A DNA stretch of 62,855 nucleotides. Origin: Clostridiales bacterium. GTDB taxonomy: Bacteria; Bacillota; Clostridia; Saccharofermentanales; Saccharofermentanaceae. The first letter of the stretch is position 1. Each line of letters starts with the position of its first letter. Below the pieces are notes generated by a model, which saw only the letters and a list, made by a program, of their open reading frames with translations, did not search any database and was not told the origin of the DNA. This document shows positions 42,389 to 51,764 of this stretch, one piece after another. The stretch is from positions 1 through 62,855 of the forward strand of contig JAGAXM010000001.1 in assembly GCA_017940895.1 (NCBI GenBank), written 5' to 3'. Position numbers and translations under genes: made by a program.

Positions 42389-44152
42389 TTGGCAAAAGCA
42401 GAGAAGTATGATCACATGAAACTGATCAGACAGTACGCGGGAGGGCATAAGGTGCTGATCCCGCTCGGAAGAACTATCGCAGGCATAAGTGCCGTCATGG
42501 CGCTGGTGCCTTACTATGATCTTTGGAAGATCATAAGCATCGCGGTTAACGGGGAAGACACAGGCAGGATCAGCCACTACGCATGGCAGGCGGTGATCAT
42601 AACGATCGCATCTTTGCTTGTGTATATCGTCGCACTCCTGTGCACACACATCGCGGCGTTCAGGGTGCAGGCTAATATGAGAAGCTCACTTATGAGGAGG
42701 ATCATAACACTTCCTCTCGGAGTCTTCGATGAGGACGGCACAGGTAAGATCAGAAGGACAGTTAATGATTCTACCGCCGCTACCGAGACTTACATCGCAC
42801 ATAATCTGCCTGACAAGACAGTCGCTGCAGTAACGCCCGTGGGTCTGCTCGTTCTGATCTTTGCATTCAACTGGAAGATCGGTCTCATCTGCATGATCCC
42901 TGCTGTGATCGGTTTTGCCTGCATGATGTCCATGATGGGCAAGGGCATGCAGGAGAAGATGAAGGAGTATCAGAATGCTCTTGATGTCATGAGCTCTGAG
43001 GCGACGGAATATGTCCGCGGTATCCCGATCGTTAAGACATTCGGTCAGACAATCAATTCGTTCAAGAGATTCAAGTCGTCCATCGACGGCTACGGCAAGT
43101 GGACAACTGACTATACGCTACAGTTGAGACTTCCTATGATCGGATTCATGACATGCGTTAATTCGATCTTCCTTTTCATCGTTATCGCTGCATACGGGGT
43201 AACGAGAGACGGAGTCGCAGCAGCCGACATTCTTAACATCATGTACTACATCATCGTAACGCCGCTCATTACGGTAGCGCTCACCAAGATCGCGTACTCG
43301 GGTGAAGCTGAGATGACGCTCATCGATGCTCTGAAGAGAGTCGACAGCATCATGGAGATTGAGCCTCTGCCCGTAAGCGCGAAGCGCCTTGTGCCTGCAG
43401 ACAACAGCATCGAGCTCAAGGACGTCACATACCGCTATAAGGATGCGACACGCGATGCGGTAAACGGTGTGTCTTTAAGGATCGAGCCTGGCGAGCATAT
43501 AGCGTTGGTAGGTCCTTCCGGATCCGGTAAGACTACGCTCGCGGAATTGATGGTCAGATTCTTCGATGTCGATAACGGACAGATCCTCGTCGGAGGTGCT
43601 GATGTCAAAGATATCGATCCTGATGTACTTATGAAGAAGATCTCATTCGTATTCCAGGATAGCAGACTTATCAAGAAGTCCATCTTCGAGAATGTAAGAC
43701 TCAGTAAGCCCGATGCGACGGAAGAGGAAGTAATCGCAGCGCTTACCAAGGCGCAGTGCATGGATATCATAGATAAGCTTCCTGACGGCATACATACAGT
43801 TATCGGCGAGAAGGGTACATATCTGTCAGGCGGTGAGCAGCAGAGAATTACGATCGCAAGAGCAGTTCTTAAGGATGCTCCTATTCTTATCCTCGATGAA
43901 GCGACAGCTTTCGCGGATCCGGATAACGAGACGAAGGTACAGGCTGCTTTTGATGAATTGTCGAGGGATAAGACTGTCGTCATGATCGCCCACAGATTAA
44001 GTACCGTAATGAATGCGGATAAGATCTATGTTCTCGATGACGGACGACTTACAGAATACGGTACGCATAAGGATCTCATGAACACGGACGGTCTTTATAA
44101 GAAGATGTTTGACGAATACACAAGATCTGTTGAATGGAAGGTCGGTGCATAA
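42389..44152 (+). CDS. IrtA/YbtP-like ABC half transporter
   Basis: This 587-residue half transporter has a six-helix domain (LVPYYDLWKIISIA near the start) and an ATPase with GPSGSGKTT, LSGGEQQR and LILDEATAFADPDNE. The AFADP sequence after Walker B is typical of IrtAB/YbtPQ siderophore importers, which have an exporter-type fold. The start is TTG at 42389 with GGAGG eight bases upstream; an ATG nine codons on has no such site. It forms a heterodimer with the next gene. A metal box lies upstream, fitting a role in metal-chelate uptake, though export is not excluded. Confidence 0.85.
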   Translation: MAKAEKYDHMKLIRQYAGGHKVLIPLGRTIAGISAVMALVPYYDLWKIISIAVNGEDTGRISHYAWQAVIITIASLLVYIVALLCTHIAAFRVQANMRSSLMRRIITLPLGVFDEDGTGKIRRTVNDSTAATETYIAHNLPDKTVAAVTPVGLLVLIFAFNWKIGLICMIPAVIGFACMMSMMGKGMQEKMKEYQNALDVMSSEATEYVRGIPIVKTFGQTINSFKRFKSSIDGYGKWTTDYTLQLRLPMIGFMTCVNSIFLFIVIAAYGVTRDGVAAADILNIMYYIIVTPLITVALTKIAYSGEAEMTLIDALKRVDSIMEIEPLPVSAKRLVPADNSIELKDVTYRYKDATRDAVNGVSLRIEPGEHIALVGPSGSGKTTLAELMVRFFDVDNGQILVGGADVKDIDPDVLMKKISFVFQDSRLIKKSIFENVRLSKPDATEEEVIAALTKAQCMDIIDKLPDGIHTVIGEKGTYLSGGEQQRITIARAVLKDAPILILDEATAFADPDNETKVQAAFDELSRDKTVVMIAHRLSTVMNADKIYVLDDGRLTEYGTHKDLMNTDGLYKKMFDEYTRSVEWKVGA

Positions 44153-44153
44153 G

Positions 44154-45887
44154 ATGATAGAAAAATTAAGACATAAATTCGCACTCTCACGAGAGGGTGC
44201 CATAGACATGATTAAGGCGTGCATAAGCGTTACCTGTACCAACATGGCGCTTATGATGACTGCAACAGTTCTTTATATCCTCATCGAGGATCTGCTGAAC
44301 GATAATCTGGCAAGCGAACGCATTCCTGTATATGCGGTTATGAGTGCTGTGATAATTCTGCTCATCGCGGTCACGGAATTCATTCAGTATAATTCAACGT
44401 TCCTGTCGACATATAAGGAGAGCGGCGTAAGAAGAGCGACGATCGCAGAGAGGCTTCGTAAACTCCCTTTGTCCTACTTCGATAAGAAGAACCTTGCGGA
44501 TCTTACGACCAACATCATGGGTGACTGCGCCATGATCGAGACTGCATCGAGCCACTGGATCCCTGAGATGATCGGCGCGATCATATCGACAACTCTCGTA
44601 GGCATCAGTATGTTCATCTTCTTCGACTGGAGGATGGCACTTGCAAGCTTCTGGGTAATCCCGGTTGCATTCCTTATCGTTACAACCTGCTCCGGTGCTG
44701 AGAAGAGAGCTGCCCGTAAGAATCATGCGGTCAAGATGACAATGACCGACGGCGTTCAGGAGTGCCTCGAGTCAATCAGAGACCTGCGTGCGAATAACGC
44801 AGAAGACTCATACATGGAAGAACTTGATGTGAAGATCAAAAATGTCGAGAAGATGGCACTTTTCACAGAGCTTAAGATGGCTGTATATGTTAACTCTGCG
44901 GCTGTAGTATTGAAGCTTGGTATAGGAACGACGGCTGTAGTCGGAGGCATGCTTTTCGCAAGGGGAGAGATCGATCTGCTTACATTCTTTATGTTCCTGA
45001 TGGTAGTGTCGAGACTGTACGATCCTATGCAGATCACACTGCAGAATTTCGCTGCTATCATCGCGACGGATGTGCAGTGTGAGCGTCTTGATGAAGTGCT
45101 GTCGCACGAGCTTCAGACGGGAACGGAAGTTATGGAGAACGACGGATGTGATATTGTTTTCGATCATGTAGGCTTTAAGTATTCTGACGGTACGGATGTA
45201 TTGAAGGATGTTTCCTTCACGGCAAAGCAGGGTGAGGTTACCGCTCTTATCGGACCTTCCGGCGGCGGTAAGACCACAGTCACGAGACTCGCGTCCAGAT
45301 TCTGGGATGTCAATGAAGGTAAGATCCTCTTGGGCGGAACGGATATATCCGGAATCGATCCCGAGACTCTTCTTAAGAATTATTCGATCGTATTCCAGAA
45401 CGTCACACTCTTTAACAACACGGTCATGGAGAATATCAGGATCGGTAAGGAAGGCGCGACGGACGAGGAGATAATGGAGGCGGCAAGGCTTGCCAACTGC
45501 GAGGAGTTCGTGGGTAAACTTCCCGACGGATACAACACCTATATCGGCGAGAACGGAAGCGAACTGTCAGGCGGTGAGCGCCAGAGAATATCGATCGCGC
45601 GTGCGTTCCTTAAGGATGCGCCGATCATACTTCTCGATGAGGCTACAGCTTCTCTCGACGCCGAGAATGAGTCCGTTATACAGGAGGCGCTGTCGAGACT
45701 TATCAAGGACAAGACAGTGCTTATCATTGCGCACAGAATGCGTACTGTAGCGAATGCGGATCACATCGTCGTTCTTAAGGACGGCGTGGTCGCAGAGCAG
45801 GGAAGTCCCAAGGAGCTTGACTCTAAGGACAGCATCTACAGGCACATGAAGGAGCAGCAGCTGATCTCAGCGAACTGGAAGATGTAA
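44154..45887 (+). CDS. IrtB/YbtQ-like ABC half transporter
   Basis: This 577-residue partner of the preceding gene has six membrane helices with the coupling segment KLPLSYFDKKNLADLTTNIM. Its ATPase shows GPSGGGKTT, LSGGERQR and LLDEATASLDAENE. It starts one base after the previous stop. The two unequal ATPase sites (AFADP in the partner, ASLDA here) fit a heterodimer with one degenerate-type site. The transported substrate is not known. Confidence 0.85.
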   Translation: MIEKLRHKFALSREGAIDMIKACISVTCTNMALMMTATVLYILIEDLLNDNLASERIPVYAVMSAVIILLIAVTEFIQYNSTFLSTYKESGVRRATIAERLRKLPLSYFDKKNLADLTTNIMGDCAMIETASSHWIPEMIGAIISTTLVGISMFIFFDWRMALASFWVIPVAFLIVTTCSGAEKRAARKNHAVKMTMTDGVQECLESIRDLRANNAEDSYMEELDVKIKNVEKMALFTELKMAVYVNSAAVVLKLGIGTTAVVGGMLFARGEIDLLTFFMFLMVVSRLYDPMQITLQNFAAIIATDVQCERLDEVLSHELQTGTEVMENDGCDIVFDHVGFKYSDGTDVLKDVSFTAKQGEVTALIGPSGGGKTTVTRLASRFWDVNEGKILLGGTDISGIDPETLLKNYSIVFQNVTLFNNTVMENIRIGKEGATDEEIMEAARLANCEEFVGKLPDGYNTYIGENGSELSGGERQRISIARAFLKDAPIILLDEATASLDAENESVIQEALSRLIKDKTVLIIAHRMRTVANADHIVVLKDGVVAEQGSPKELDSKDSIYRHMKEQQLISANWKM

Positions 45888-45904
45888 AGATTCGGCGGAT
45901 GGAG

Positions 45905-46837
45905 TTATTTTCTCTCCTTAAGAACGAATGGTCTGAATAAGTCAGCTCCCATTATCTTAACATCCGCTTCATCCGCTGCACGCTCAAGTCTCAGGATCTC
46001 TTCTTCCGTAAGCACGATCCTTGAGGCTTCGGCGAGATCTTTTACTTGTGATGGCTTTCTGCAGCCGACCATGGGTATTACACCTTTGGAGGCGCAGAAG
46101 GCCATTGCTGTCTGCGGGACTTTTATGCCTCTTAAGTTCGAGATATCGATCATGACTTCGTAAAGAGGAGCGAGCTTTTTTACCTTGCTGTTGAAGGTGA
46201 ATTTCATAGGGGATTTCTTTCTGATGCGCGGGTCGACGAGAAGTCCTTCCTCAAGTACTGCCCAGCCCCAGAAGAGAATGCCGTTATCCTGACACCACTT
46301 AAGAAGTCCGTTCTTCTCCCAGTCACGGCAAATGATGCTGTAGTGGTTCTGAACGCCGTAGAGCGGGATGCCGTGTGATTCAAGAATATCCTTGGAGCGC
46401 TTGCATTCCTCGAGGGTGAAGTTAGATACGCCTATATGCTTGATCAGACCTTCGTTATATAGTTCGACGATCTCCTCCAGGTGCTCCTTTATATCGGTCG
46501 GCAGGTGCAGCCAGTAAACCTCTACAAACTCACGCTTAAAGTCATCGAGATCCTTCATAAGGGACTTACGGACGCAGCCTTTCTTGTAGTGCGTGAAAGG
46601 CGTGTACTTGGCAGAGATGATGATATCCTGAGTACCGAACTGACCAAGCATCCTCTGCGCTTTACCAAGCCCGTAATCTCTTGCCATATCGAAGACTTGT
46701 ATATCCTGCTTCTTAGACTCTCCGATAGCCTCGATAAGTATGTCATCACTGACGTAACTTCCTCTCATGGCTTTACTGTATGCCTTGCTGCCCCATGCGT
46801 TCGTTCCTATTACTGCTGCGGGATGCATTATATCCAT
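45905..46837 (-). CDS. Aldo/keto reductase
   Basis: This 310-residue NAD(P)H-dependent oxidoreductase of the AKR superfamily has catalytic Asp and Tyr in DMARDYGLG (a variant of DTAxxYG), Lys in ISAKYTP and His in VYWLHLPTD. The signature GVSNFTLEEC and the cofactor end VGCRKPSQVKDL are present. AAGGAGG precedes the ATG by seven bases. It stands alone, after the terminator of the phosphoglycerate mutase operon. The substrate is unknown. Confidence 0.88.
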   Translation of the reverse strand: MDIMHPAAVIGTNAWGSKAYSKAMRGSYVSDDILIEAIGESKKQDIQVFDMARDYGLGKAQRMLGQFGTQDIIISAKYTPFTHYKKGCVRKSLMKDLDDFKREFVEVYWLHLPTDIKEHLEEIVELYNEGLIKHIGVSNFTLEECKRSKDILESHGIPLYGVQNHYSIICRDWEKNGLLKWCQDNGILFWGWAVLEEGLLVDPRIRKKSPMKFTFNSKVKKLAPLYEVMIDISNLRGIKVPQTAMAFCASKGVIPMVGCRKPSQVKDLAEASRIVLTEEEILRLERAADEADVKIMGADLFRPFVLKERK

Positions 46838-46877
46838 GTTGCCTGCCTCCTTAAGTGTGCGTTATCTGTTCGTAGAG

Positions 46878-46911
46878 AAAAACCGGTACCGACAATCAAG
46901 CCGGCACCGGT
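46878..46911 (-). terminator. Terminator of the DUF3793-flavodoxin-gpmA operon
   Basis: On the reverse strand ACCGGTGCCG pairs with CGGTACCGGT (one wobble), followed by five T. Confidence 0.85.
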
Positions 46912-46943
46912 CAGAAGGGTTTATGGGTGAATAAAACAGAAGA

Positions 46944-47696
46944 TCAGCCCTTCTTGGCACCTTGGTTGGCTACAGCCTTCATCTTCGCCTCGATGGCGGC
47001 CTGGTCACCTAAGTACCTGTGCGATATCGCCTTGAAGTCATCCCCCAATTCGTACACGAGGGGGGTACCTGTGGGTATATTAAGTCCGAGAATGTCTTCG
47101 TCGGAGATATCATCAAGATATTTAACGAGAGCTCTAAGCGAGTTGCCGTGAGCTGCGATAAGGACGGACTTGCCAGCCTTGATCTCGGGAACGATAGTCT
47201 CGAGGTAGTAGGGGATAACGCGGTCGATAGTGATCGCGAGGCTCTCCGTCAGGGGCAGGAAGTACTTGTTAACGTCCTTGTACTGAGGCTGGTTCGCAGG
47301 ATTTCTGTCATCGTTCTCCTCGAGTGCCGGAGGGCATACATCAAATGAACGTCTCCAGATCTTAACCTGATCCTCGCCGTATTTCTCAGCAGTCTCAGAT
47401 TTGTTAAGTCCCTGCAGTGCGCCGTAATGACGCTCGTTGAGCTTCCACGACTTGATCTGCGGAATATAGATCTCGTCCATCTCGTCGAGAACGAGATTAG
47501 CCGTATGGATGGCTCTCTTAAGAACCGACGTGAAGCAGATGTCGAATGAGATGCCCTCTTCCTTAAGAAGACGGCCGCCGTTCTTTGCTTCCTCTCTGCC
47601 TGCGTCAGACAGATCCACATCCGTCCAGCCTGTGAAGAGGTTTGCCTTGTTCCACTCGGATTCACCGTGTCTGATAAGTACGATCCTGTAACTCAT
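46944..47696 (-). CDS. gpmA: 2,3-bisphosphoglycerate-dependent phosphoglycerate mutase
   Basis: This 250-residue glycolytic mutase interconverts 3- and 2-phosphoglycerate. It has the catalytic RHGESEWN near residue 9, [16 protein letters not shown], the insert typical of the cofactor-dependent form ([19 protein letters not shown]) and [11 protein letters not shown] with the second His. This form needs no metal, whereas the alternative independent mutase of many Firmicutes needs Mn2+. It follows flavodoxin by 16 bases in a metal-box operon and ends at a terminator, which suggests a metal-sparing role. Confidence 0.95.
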   Translation of the reverse strand: MSYRIVLIRHGESEWNKANLFTGWTDVDLSDAGREEAKNGGRLLKEEGISFDICFTSVLKRAIHTANLVLDEMDEIYIPQIKSWKLNERHYGALQGLNKSETAEKYGEDQVKIWRRSFDVCPPALEENDDRNPANQPQYKDVNKYFLPLTESLAITIDRVIPYYLETIVPEIKAGKSVLIAAHGNSLRALVKYLDDISDEDILGLNIPTGTPLVYELGDDFKAISHRYLGDQAAIEAKMKAVANQGAKKG

Positions 47697-47712
47697 GTTG
47701 TTTCCTTTCTGC

Positions 47713-48132
47713 TCAGATAAGAGCTGCGCCGAATGCGTTGCACTTGATAAGTCCGTCTTCGTCAGGTGTCTCGTTGATCATGAGGCAGTCTGCAGCAAGA
47801 GTGATGCCTCCGTTGATGCATCTTTCTTCCCAGTTCCTCATCCACTCGCCGTCACCCCAGCCGTAAGAGCCGAACAGTGCTACCTTTTTGTCCTTGAGTG
47901 AACCTTCAACTTCAGTGAACATGGGCTCGAATTCGTCTTCCTCGAGCACCTCGGCACCCATCGCGGGACATCCGAATGCAAGTACATCGAATTCCGCGAC
48001 CTTATCTGCGCCGAACTCTGATGCGGTGAAGACCGTAACCTCAGCGCCCTTTCCCTTGATTCCTTCTGCTATTGCATTTGCCATTGCCTCGGTGTTGCCC
48101 GTGCCGCTCCAGTAAACAACTGCTGCCTTCAT
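47713..48132 (-). CDS. Flavodoxin
   Basis: This 139-residue short-chain flavodoxin carries electrons with FMN in place of ferredoxin. The FMN loop is [16 protein letters not shown] at the N terminus; [18 protein letters not shown] and [13 protein letters not shown] form the rest of the site. It replaces Fe-S ferredoxin under iron shortage in many bacteria. It lies 25 bases after DUF3793 and before gpmA, under the perfect metal-repressor palindrome at 48728. Confidence 0.94.
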   Translation of the reverse strand: MKAAVVYWSGTGNTEAMANAIAEGIKGKGAEVTVFTASEFGADKVAEFDVLAFGCPAMGAEVLEEDEFEPMFTEVEGSLKDKKVALFGSYGWGDGEWMRNWEERCINGGITLAADCLMINETPDEDGLIKCNAFGAALI

Positions 48133-48157
48133 ATATCGTTTCCTTTCTTATTGGCGG

Positions 48158-48709
48158 TCATGCCGTCATTGTTAACTTCTCCAGACTGCGTCCTCTGCCA
48201 TAGAGCCTGCAGTAGATGTCGGTGCACTTCTTGTATCTTGCGAAAAGCTTCTGTGCTTCATTCTCGTCTCCGTAGACCTTCCAGCAACCTGTGCACTTGC
48301 AGCCCTTGGCGTGATGTTCCATAAAGCCTTTTACGTCAGCCGCGGGGTAGCCTAAGAAGAGTCCGATCTCGTGAGGGAAGACGTCCTGTTCGTACAGACG
48401 GTCAACGAGTTCTCTTACACACAGGTCCGAATCTTCTGTCGGATAATTCAAGTCGTCGAGAATGGACTTTACGTTATCTTGTGACAGATACTCATCGAGC
48501 TGGTCGGGTCTGTAGACATAGACGAGTGTCGAACGCTCGGTTGACGACAGCGGGATGATCCTTATCCCGTGCGACAGAAGTCTGTTGTTAAGAGATCTGA
48601 TTCTGTCGAAGACGTCGCGACCCGATAAACAGGTACAGTTAAAGAGACTTCCGACCTTGATGCCCGCCAGTGTAGGCGCACAATTTCTGACCATCATCTC
48701 TTCGAACAT
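48158..48709 (-). CDS. DUF3793-family protein
   Basis: This 183-residue protein is recognised by its usual course: FEEMMVRNCAPTLAGIKVGSL at the N terminus, a central LSSTERSTLVYVYRP segment, and FPHEIGLFLGYPAADVKGF followed by CKCTGCWKVYGDE. The family is very often next to flavodoxin in Clostridia; its function is unknown. It heads the operon and has an AGAGGA ribosome site. Confidence 0.88.
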   Translation of the reverse strand: MFEEMMVRNCAPTLAGIKVGSLFNCTCLSGRDVFDRIRSLNNRLLSHGIRIIPLSSTERSTLVYVYRPDQLDEYLSQDNVKSILDDLNYPTEDSDLCVRELVDRLYEQDVFPHEIGLFLGYPAADVKGFMEHHAKGCKCTGCWKVYGDENEAQKLFARYKKCTDIYCRLYGRGRSLEKLTMTA

Positions 48710-48727
48710 TTTGCTTTTCCTCTTTCA

Positions 48728-48781
48728 CGGTTAGCATATGCTAACCGATAGGAATATACCAACACACGAGTTGCATGTCAA
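48728..48781 (-). promoter_or_regulatory. Promoter with perfect DtxR-type palindrome for DUF3793-fld-gpmA
   Basis: On the reverse strand TTGACA (48776-48781) and TATATT (48753-48758) are 17 bases apart. The 20-bp palindrome CGGTTAGCATATGCTAACCG (48728-48747) lies on the transcription start. It is identical to the eno operator. Confidence 0.88.
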
Positions 48782-48786
48782 GGAAA

Positions 48787-48803
48787 ATATAACGGCGTTA
48801 TAT
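48787..48803. promoter_or_regulatory. Palindrome resembling the TetR-1 operator
   Basis: ATATAACGGCGTTATAT keeps the central TAAC-GGC-GTTA of the TetR-1 sites. It lies between the ABC permease stop and the reverse promoter of the flavodoxin operon. Confidence 0.4.
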
Positions 48804-48811
48804 GATATTCG

Positions 48812-51067
48812 TCAGTCTTCCTGTTTCAGACTCTGTGCCATATCGACTTTGTCGAGTTTACGGCGGGAAAGGAAAAGCGATATTACGTATGCCGCGAGGA
48901 CCACTGCGAAGTAGATAAGCAATGTTTCGGGTTTGACCACTACATCGATCCATATGCCGGAAGTCGCGACGGAGTCTGCCATCAAAAGCTTTGCCATATA
49001 ACAGGTAAGGGGGATAGACAGAAGGAAGCAGCAGGGAAGGAGAAGGTGATTCATGCGAAGGATCACATCTCTGATCTCATTGTCCCGGTAACCAAGTACT
49101 TTAAGCATGGATATGTTCCTTGAGTTCTCGTCGATTATCATTCCGGACAGAAGATTTACTATCAGTACACATACGATGATCCCGACAGTAAGAAGGATCG
49201 CATATACGGCTTTGGTCGTCGCCATCATCTGTTCGAATGAATCCTTGTAAGTGTCGAAGTCGGCGATCTTATAGATATCATGCTCGGGGACGTCTACGGG
49301 AACTTCGCTTAATATGTTGTTGTATTCATCAGGCGATACGCCGACGATGGCGGCTGCTTTGTCCTTGCTCGTGATGAGAAGGCGGAGACCGTTGTTATAG
49401 ATGATGTCCGAGATGGTTACTGTAGTCTTCTGACCCGTTATCCGGTGCACAAAAGTAAACTCGTCGCCGGGTTCGATTCCGTAGTAATTCGCGGCGCAGC
49501 TTGTAAGATAGTATTCGCCGTACACGGTCTCTTCTCCGGAGACCGTTTCGCGCTCAAGAAGTGTGTTGTCCTCATCATATCCGACGAGATTAAAAGCGAC
49601 TGGATCGCCCTCGACTTCGAACATGACGTCGATCAGTGTCTGCCCGTTTGCGACCTGCCCCGTATGGAAAGAATTAAGTCCGGTCTCATATCTCGCATCT
49701 CCCATTAGATCAGGGAGCACATGATCTATGACATTCTTCTGTGAATCCTGACATATGCCGCCGAGAAGGATGATCATGCAGGCGACGGTCATGCCGATAA
49801 TGAAGACCAGCGTTCTTACGGGGTTACCGAGAAGCACTCTCATCATATACAGTGTGCGGAATCTCATATTACTTCCGTTGAAAGCGTGGTTGATCTTACG
49901 TGCGTCATTATTATTCTTCATAAGTGCGATCGCCTCTTTGTTAAGAAGACGCGAGGTTACGATCGCGGTGACTGAAGAATTAAGAACGACCGGTATCAGC
50001 GCCGCGAGGATCATATACAGCGGATTGATGCTGACATCATACGGAAAAGAATCCAGATCATTAAAGAAAAACGCCGAGAATGCGCCCGCGAACGGTACGC
50101 TCCCGATGATACCGATAAGGCATCCTGCGGCAGTCGGGATCAGCGCATAAAGAATATAGTGAGTGATGAGTTCTTTCTTCCTGTATCCGAGTGCCTTCAG
50201 GGTGCCGATATTTCTTCCTTCTGCAGCGATGATCCTCGACAGCATGAAAGCAACGATGATCACGACGAGTGTGAACAGGATCATGCTGTAAGAAGAGAAC
50301 TCTCCCCGAAGCATCGGAACTTCGCCCTTTACAAGAGATATCCTGGAGTTGGCATCTGAATTGAAGTACTCAAGCGGCGTATACGATTCGTAAAGATCGG
50401 CTCGAAAAGCATTTATTGAAGATTCATCGTTATACACCACGCTGTAGTAAGCAGGCGCGGTTTCTTCTCCAAACACATCCACGTATGTATTCATGCTTAC
50501 TATCGCGGTCGAGAAGTGTTCGTAGTCGCCGATGCTCTCCGTATAATCTTTGAGCGTATTGAGATAATCGGGACGCAGCGCATAACCTGCGATCACAAGT
50601 TCTGCGCCGCCTGCCGTAATCGTATCTCCGATATTGAGATCATGCGCCTCGGCATATTTACGACATATATAGACCTCTCCGTCTTGGGCCTGCGAGGAAT
50701 AAACTTCGGTCTGTGTTCCCGATGCCGTCTCGAATATCCATGTCAGGTTGATCTTATTGTTATCTGCGAATACTCTGATCGTGTCTTCGCCCTCTGTTAT
50801 GTCCTCGCAGTATTGAGGCTCGAGAATAAGGTTGTAACTGTTCTGATAGTATTCAAGATCCTCTTCATCGATCGGTCTTACAGGCAGAAACTGCGCATGT
50901 TCGACATTAAGATTACCGAAGATGTCCTCTGTCTTATCCTGCAGTGTATCCGCTGTCGTCAGCGCGCCGATAAGCACCGTTACGGTTATTCCCGTAAGTA
51001 CGGTCGTGACGATGTTGAAAGAGAGTTTCTTTCCGAGTGAACGGAGAACTTTACGGCTTAATGTCAT
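48812..51067 (-). CDS. FtsX-type ABC permease
   Basis: This 751-residue permease has an N-terminal helix, a MacB-like outer domain and two FtsX membrane blocks (residues about 255-370 and 625-740). The FtsX-type segment GRNIGTLKALGYRKKELITH recurs as SRNISMLKVLGYRDNEIRDV. It overlaps the ATPase gene by four bases. Unlike the permease at 32256 it lacks coiled-coil repeats. It belongs to an operon with a TetR regulator and a thioesterase-like hydrolase, so it may export a product of that enzyme. Confidence 0.9.
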   Translation of the reverse strand: MTLSRKVLRSLGKKLSFNIVTTVLTGITVTVLIGALTTADTLQDKTEDIFGNLNVEHAQFLPVRPIDEEDLEYYQNSYNLILEPQYCEDITEGEDTIRVFADNNKINLTWIFETASGTQTEVYSSQAQDGEVYICRKYAEAHDLNIGDTITAGGAELVIAGYALRPDYLNTLKDYTESIGDYEHFSTAIVSMNTYVDVFGEETAPAYYSVVYNDESSINAFRADLYESYTPLEYFNSDANSRISLVKGEVPMLRGEFSSYSMILFTLVVIIVAFMLSRIIAAEGRNIGTLKALGYRKKELITHYILYALIPTAAGCLIGIIGSVPFAGAFSAFFFNDLDSFPYDVSINPLYMILAALIPVVLNSSVTAIVTSRLLNKEAIALMKNNNDARKINHAFNGSNMRFRTLYMMRVLLGNPVRTLVFIIGMTVACMIILLGGICQDSQKNVIDHVLPDLMGDARYETGLNSFHTGQVANGQTLIDVMFEVEGDPVAFNLVGYDEDNTLLERETVSGEETVYGEYYLTSCAANYYGIEPGDEFTFVHRITGQKTTVTISDIIYNNGLRLLITSKDKAAAIVGVSPDEYNNILSEVPVDVPEHDIYKIADFDTYKDSFEQMMATTKAVYAILLTVGIIVCVLIVNLLSGMIIDENSRNISMLKVLGYRDNEIRDVILRMNHLLLPCCFLLSIPLTCYMAKLLMADSVATSGIWIDVVVKPETLLIYFAVVLAAYVISLFLSRRKLDKVDMAQSLKQED

Positions 51068-51762
51068 AGTCCCAGATCCCCGACTTTTGTTCTTGCTTTG
51101 ACGGTGTTTTCGGTTATCTTTCCGTTCTTGATCCTTATAAGCCTGTCCGCCATACCGGCGATCCTCTCATCGTGAGTGATCATAATAATAGTGGTGCCGT
51201 ACTGCCCGTTAACTTCATCGAGCATTTTCAGAACTTCTTTAGCAGATGACGAATCCAGGGCTCCCGTAAGCTCGTCGCACAGAAGGAGAGCCGGGTTCTT
51301 GATAAGAGCACGCGCGATGGAACACCTTTGCTGCTGCCCTCCTGAAAGCTCGGACGGGAAATGATTCTTGTGTTCATCAAGTCCCAACAGGTGTAGAAGT
51401 TCGTGTTCATCCAGAGGATCTTCCGCGATGTCTTTTACCACCCGCACATTCTCAACGACGTTGAGTTCGGGAATAAGGTTATATGCCTGGAATACCATTC
51501 CGAGCTTGTCCCGCCTGTATTCGGTCATCTTCTTTTTGTTATAGGAAGTGATGTCCTCGCCTTCGACCGTGATCGTTCCCTTATCCACGCGGTCGAGTCC
51601 GCCGATCATATTAAGAAGCGTGCTCTTGCCGGAACCGGAAGGTCCTAAGATAACGCATATCTCACCCTTCTCTATGTCGAGAGAAACGTCATCCAAAGCC
51701 TTGAGTTCGGATGATCCGGAGCCGTATATCTTTGAGATGTTTTTTATGCTGATATGTGACAT
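51064..51762 (-). CDS. ABC exporter ATPase
   Basis: This 232-residue nucleotide-binding subunit has [17 protein letters not shown] and LLLCDELTGALDSS (with Leu replacing Pro in the usual DEPTG). The start at 51762 (MSHISIKN) has an AAGGAG site and lies two bases after the hydrolase stop. It couples to the following permease. Confidence 0.92.
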   Translation of the reverse strand: MSHISIKNISKIYGSGSSELKALDDVSLDIEKGEICVILGPSGSGKSTLLNMIGGLDRVDKGTITVEGEDITSYNKKKMTEYRRDKLGMVFQAYNLIPELNVVENVRVVKDIAEDPLDEHELLHLLGLDEHKNHFPSELSGGQQQRCSIARALIKNPALLLCDELTGALDSSSAKEVLKMLDEVNGQYGTTIIMITHDERIAGMADRLIRIKNGKITENTVKARTKVGDLGL

Positions 51763-51764
51763 GT

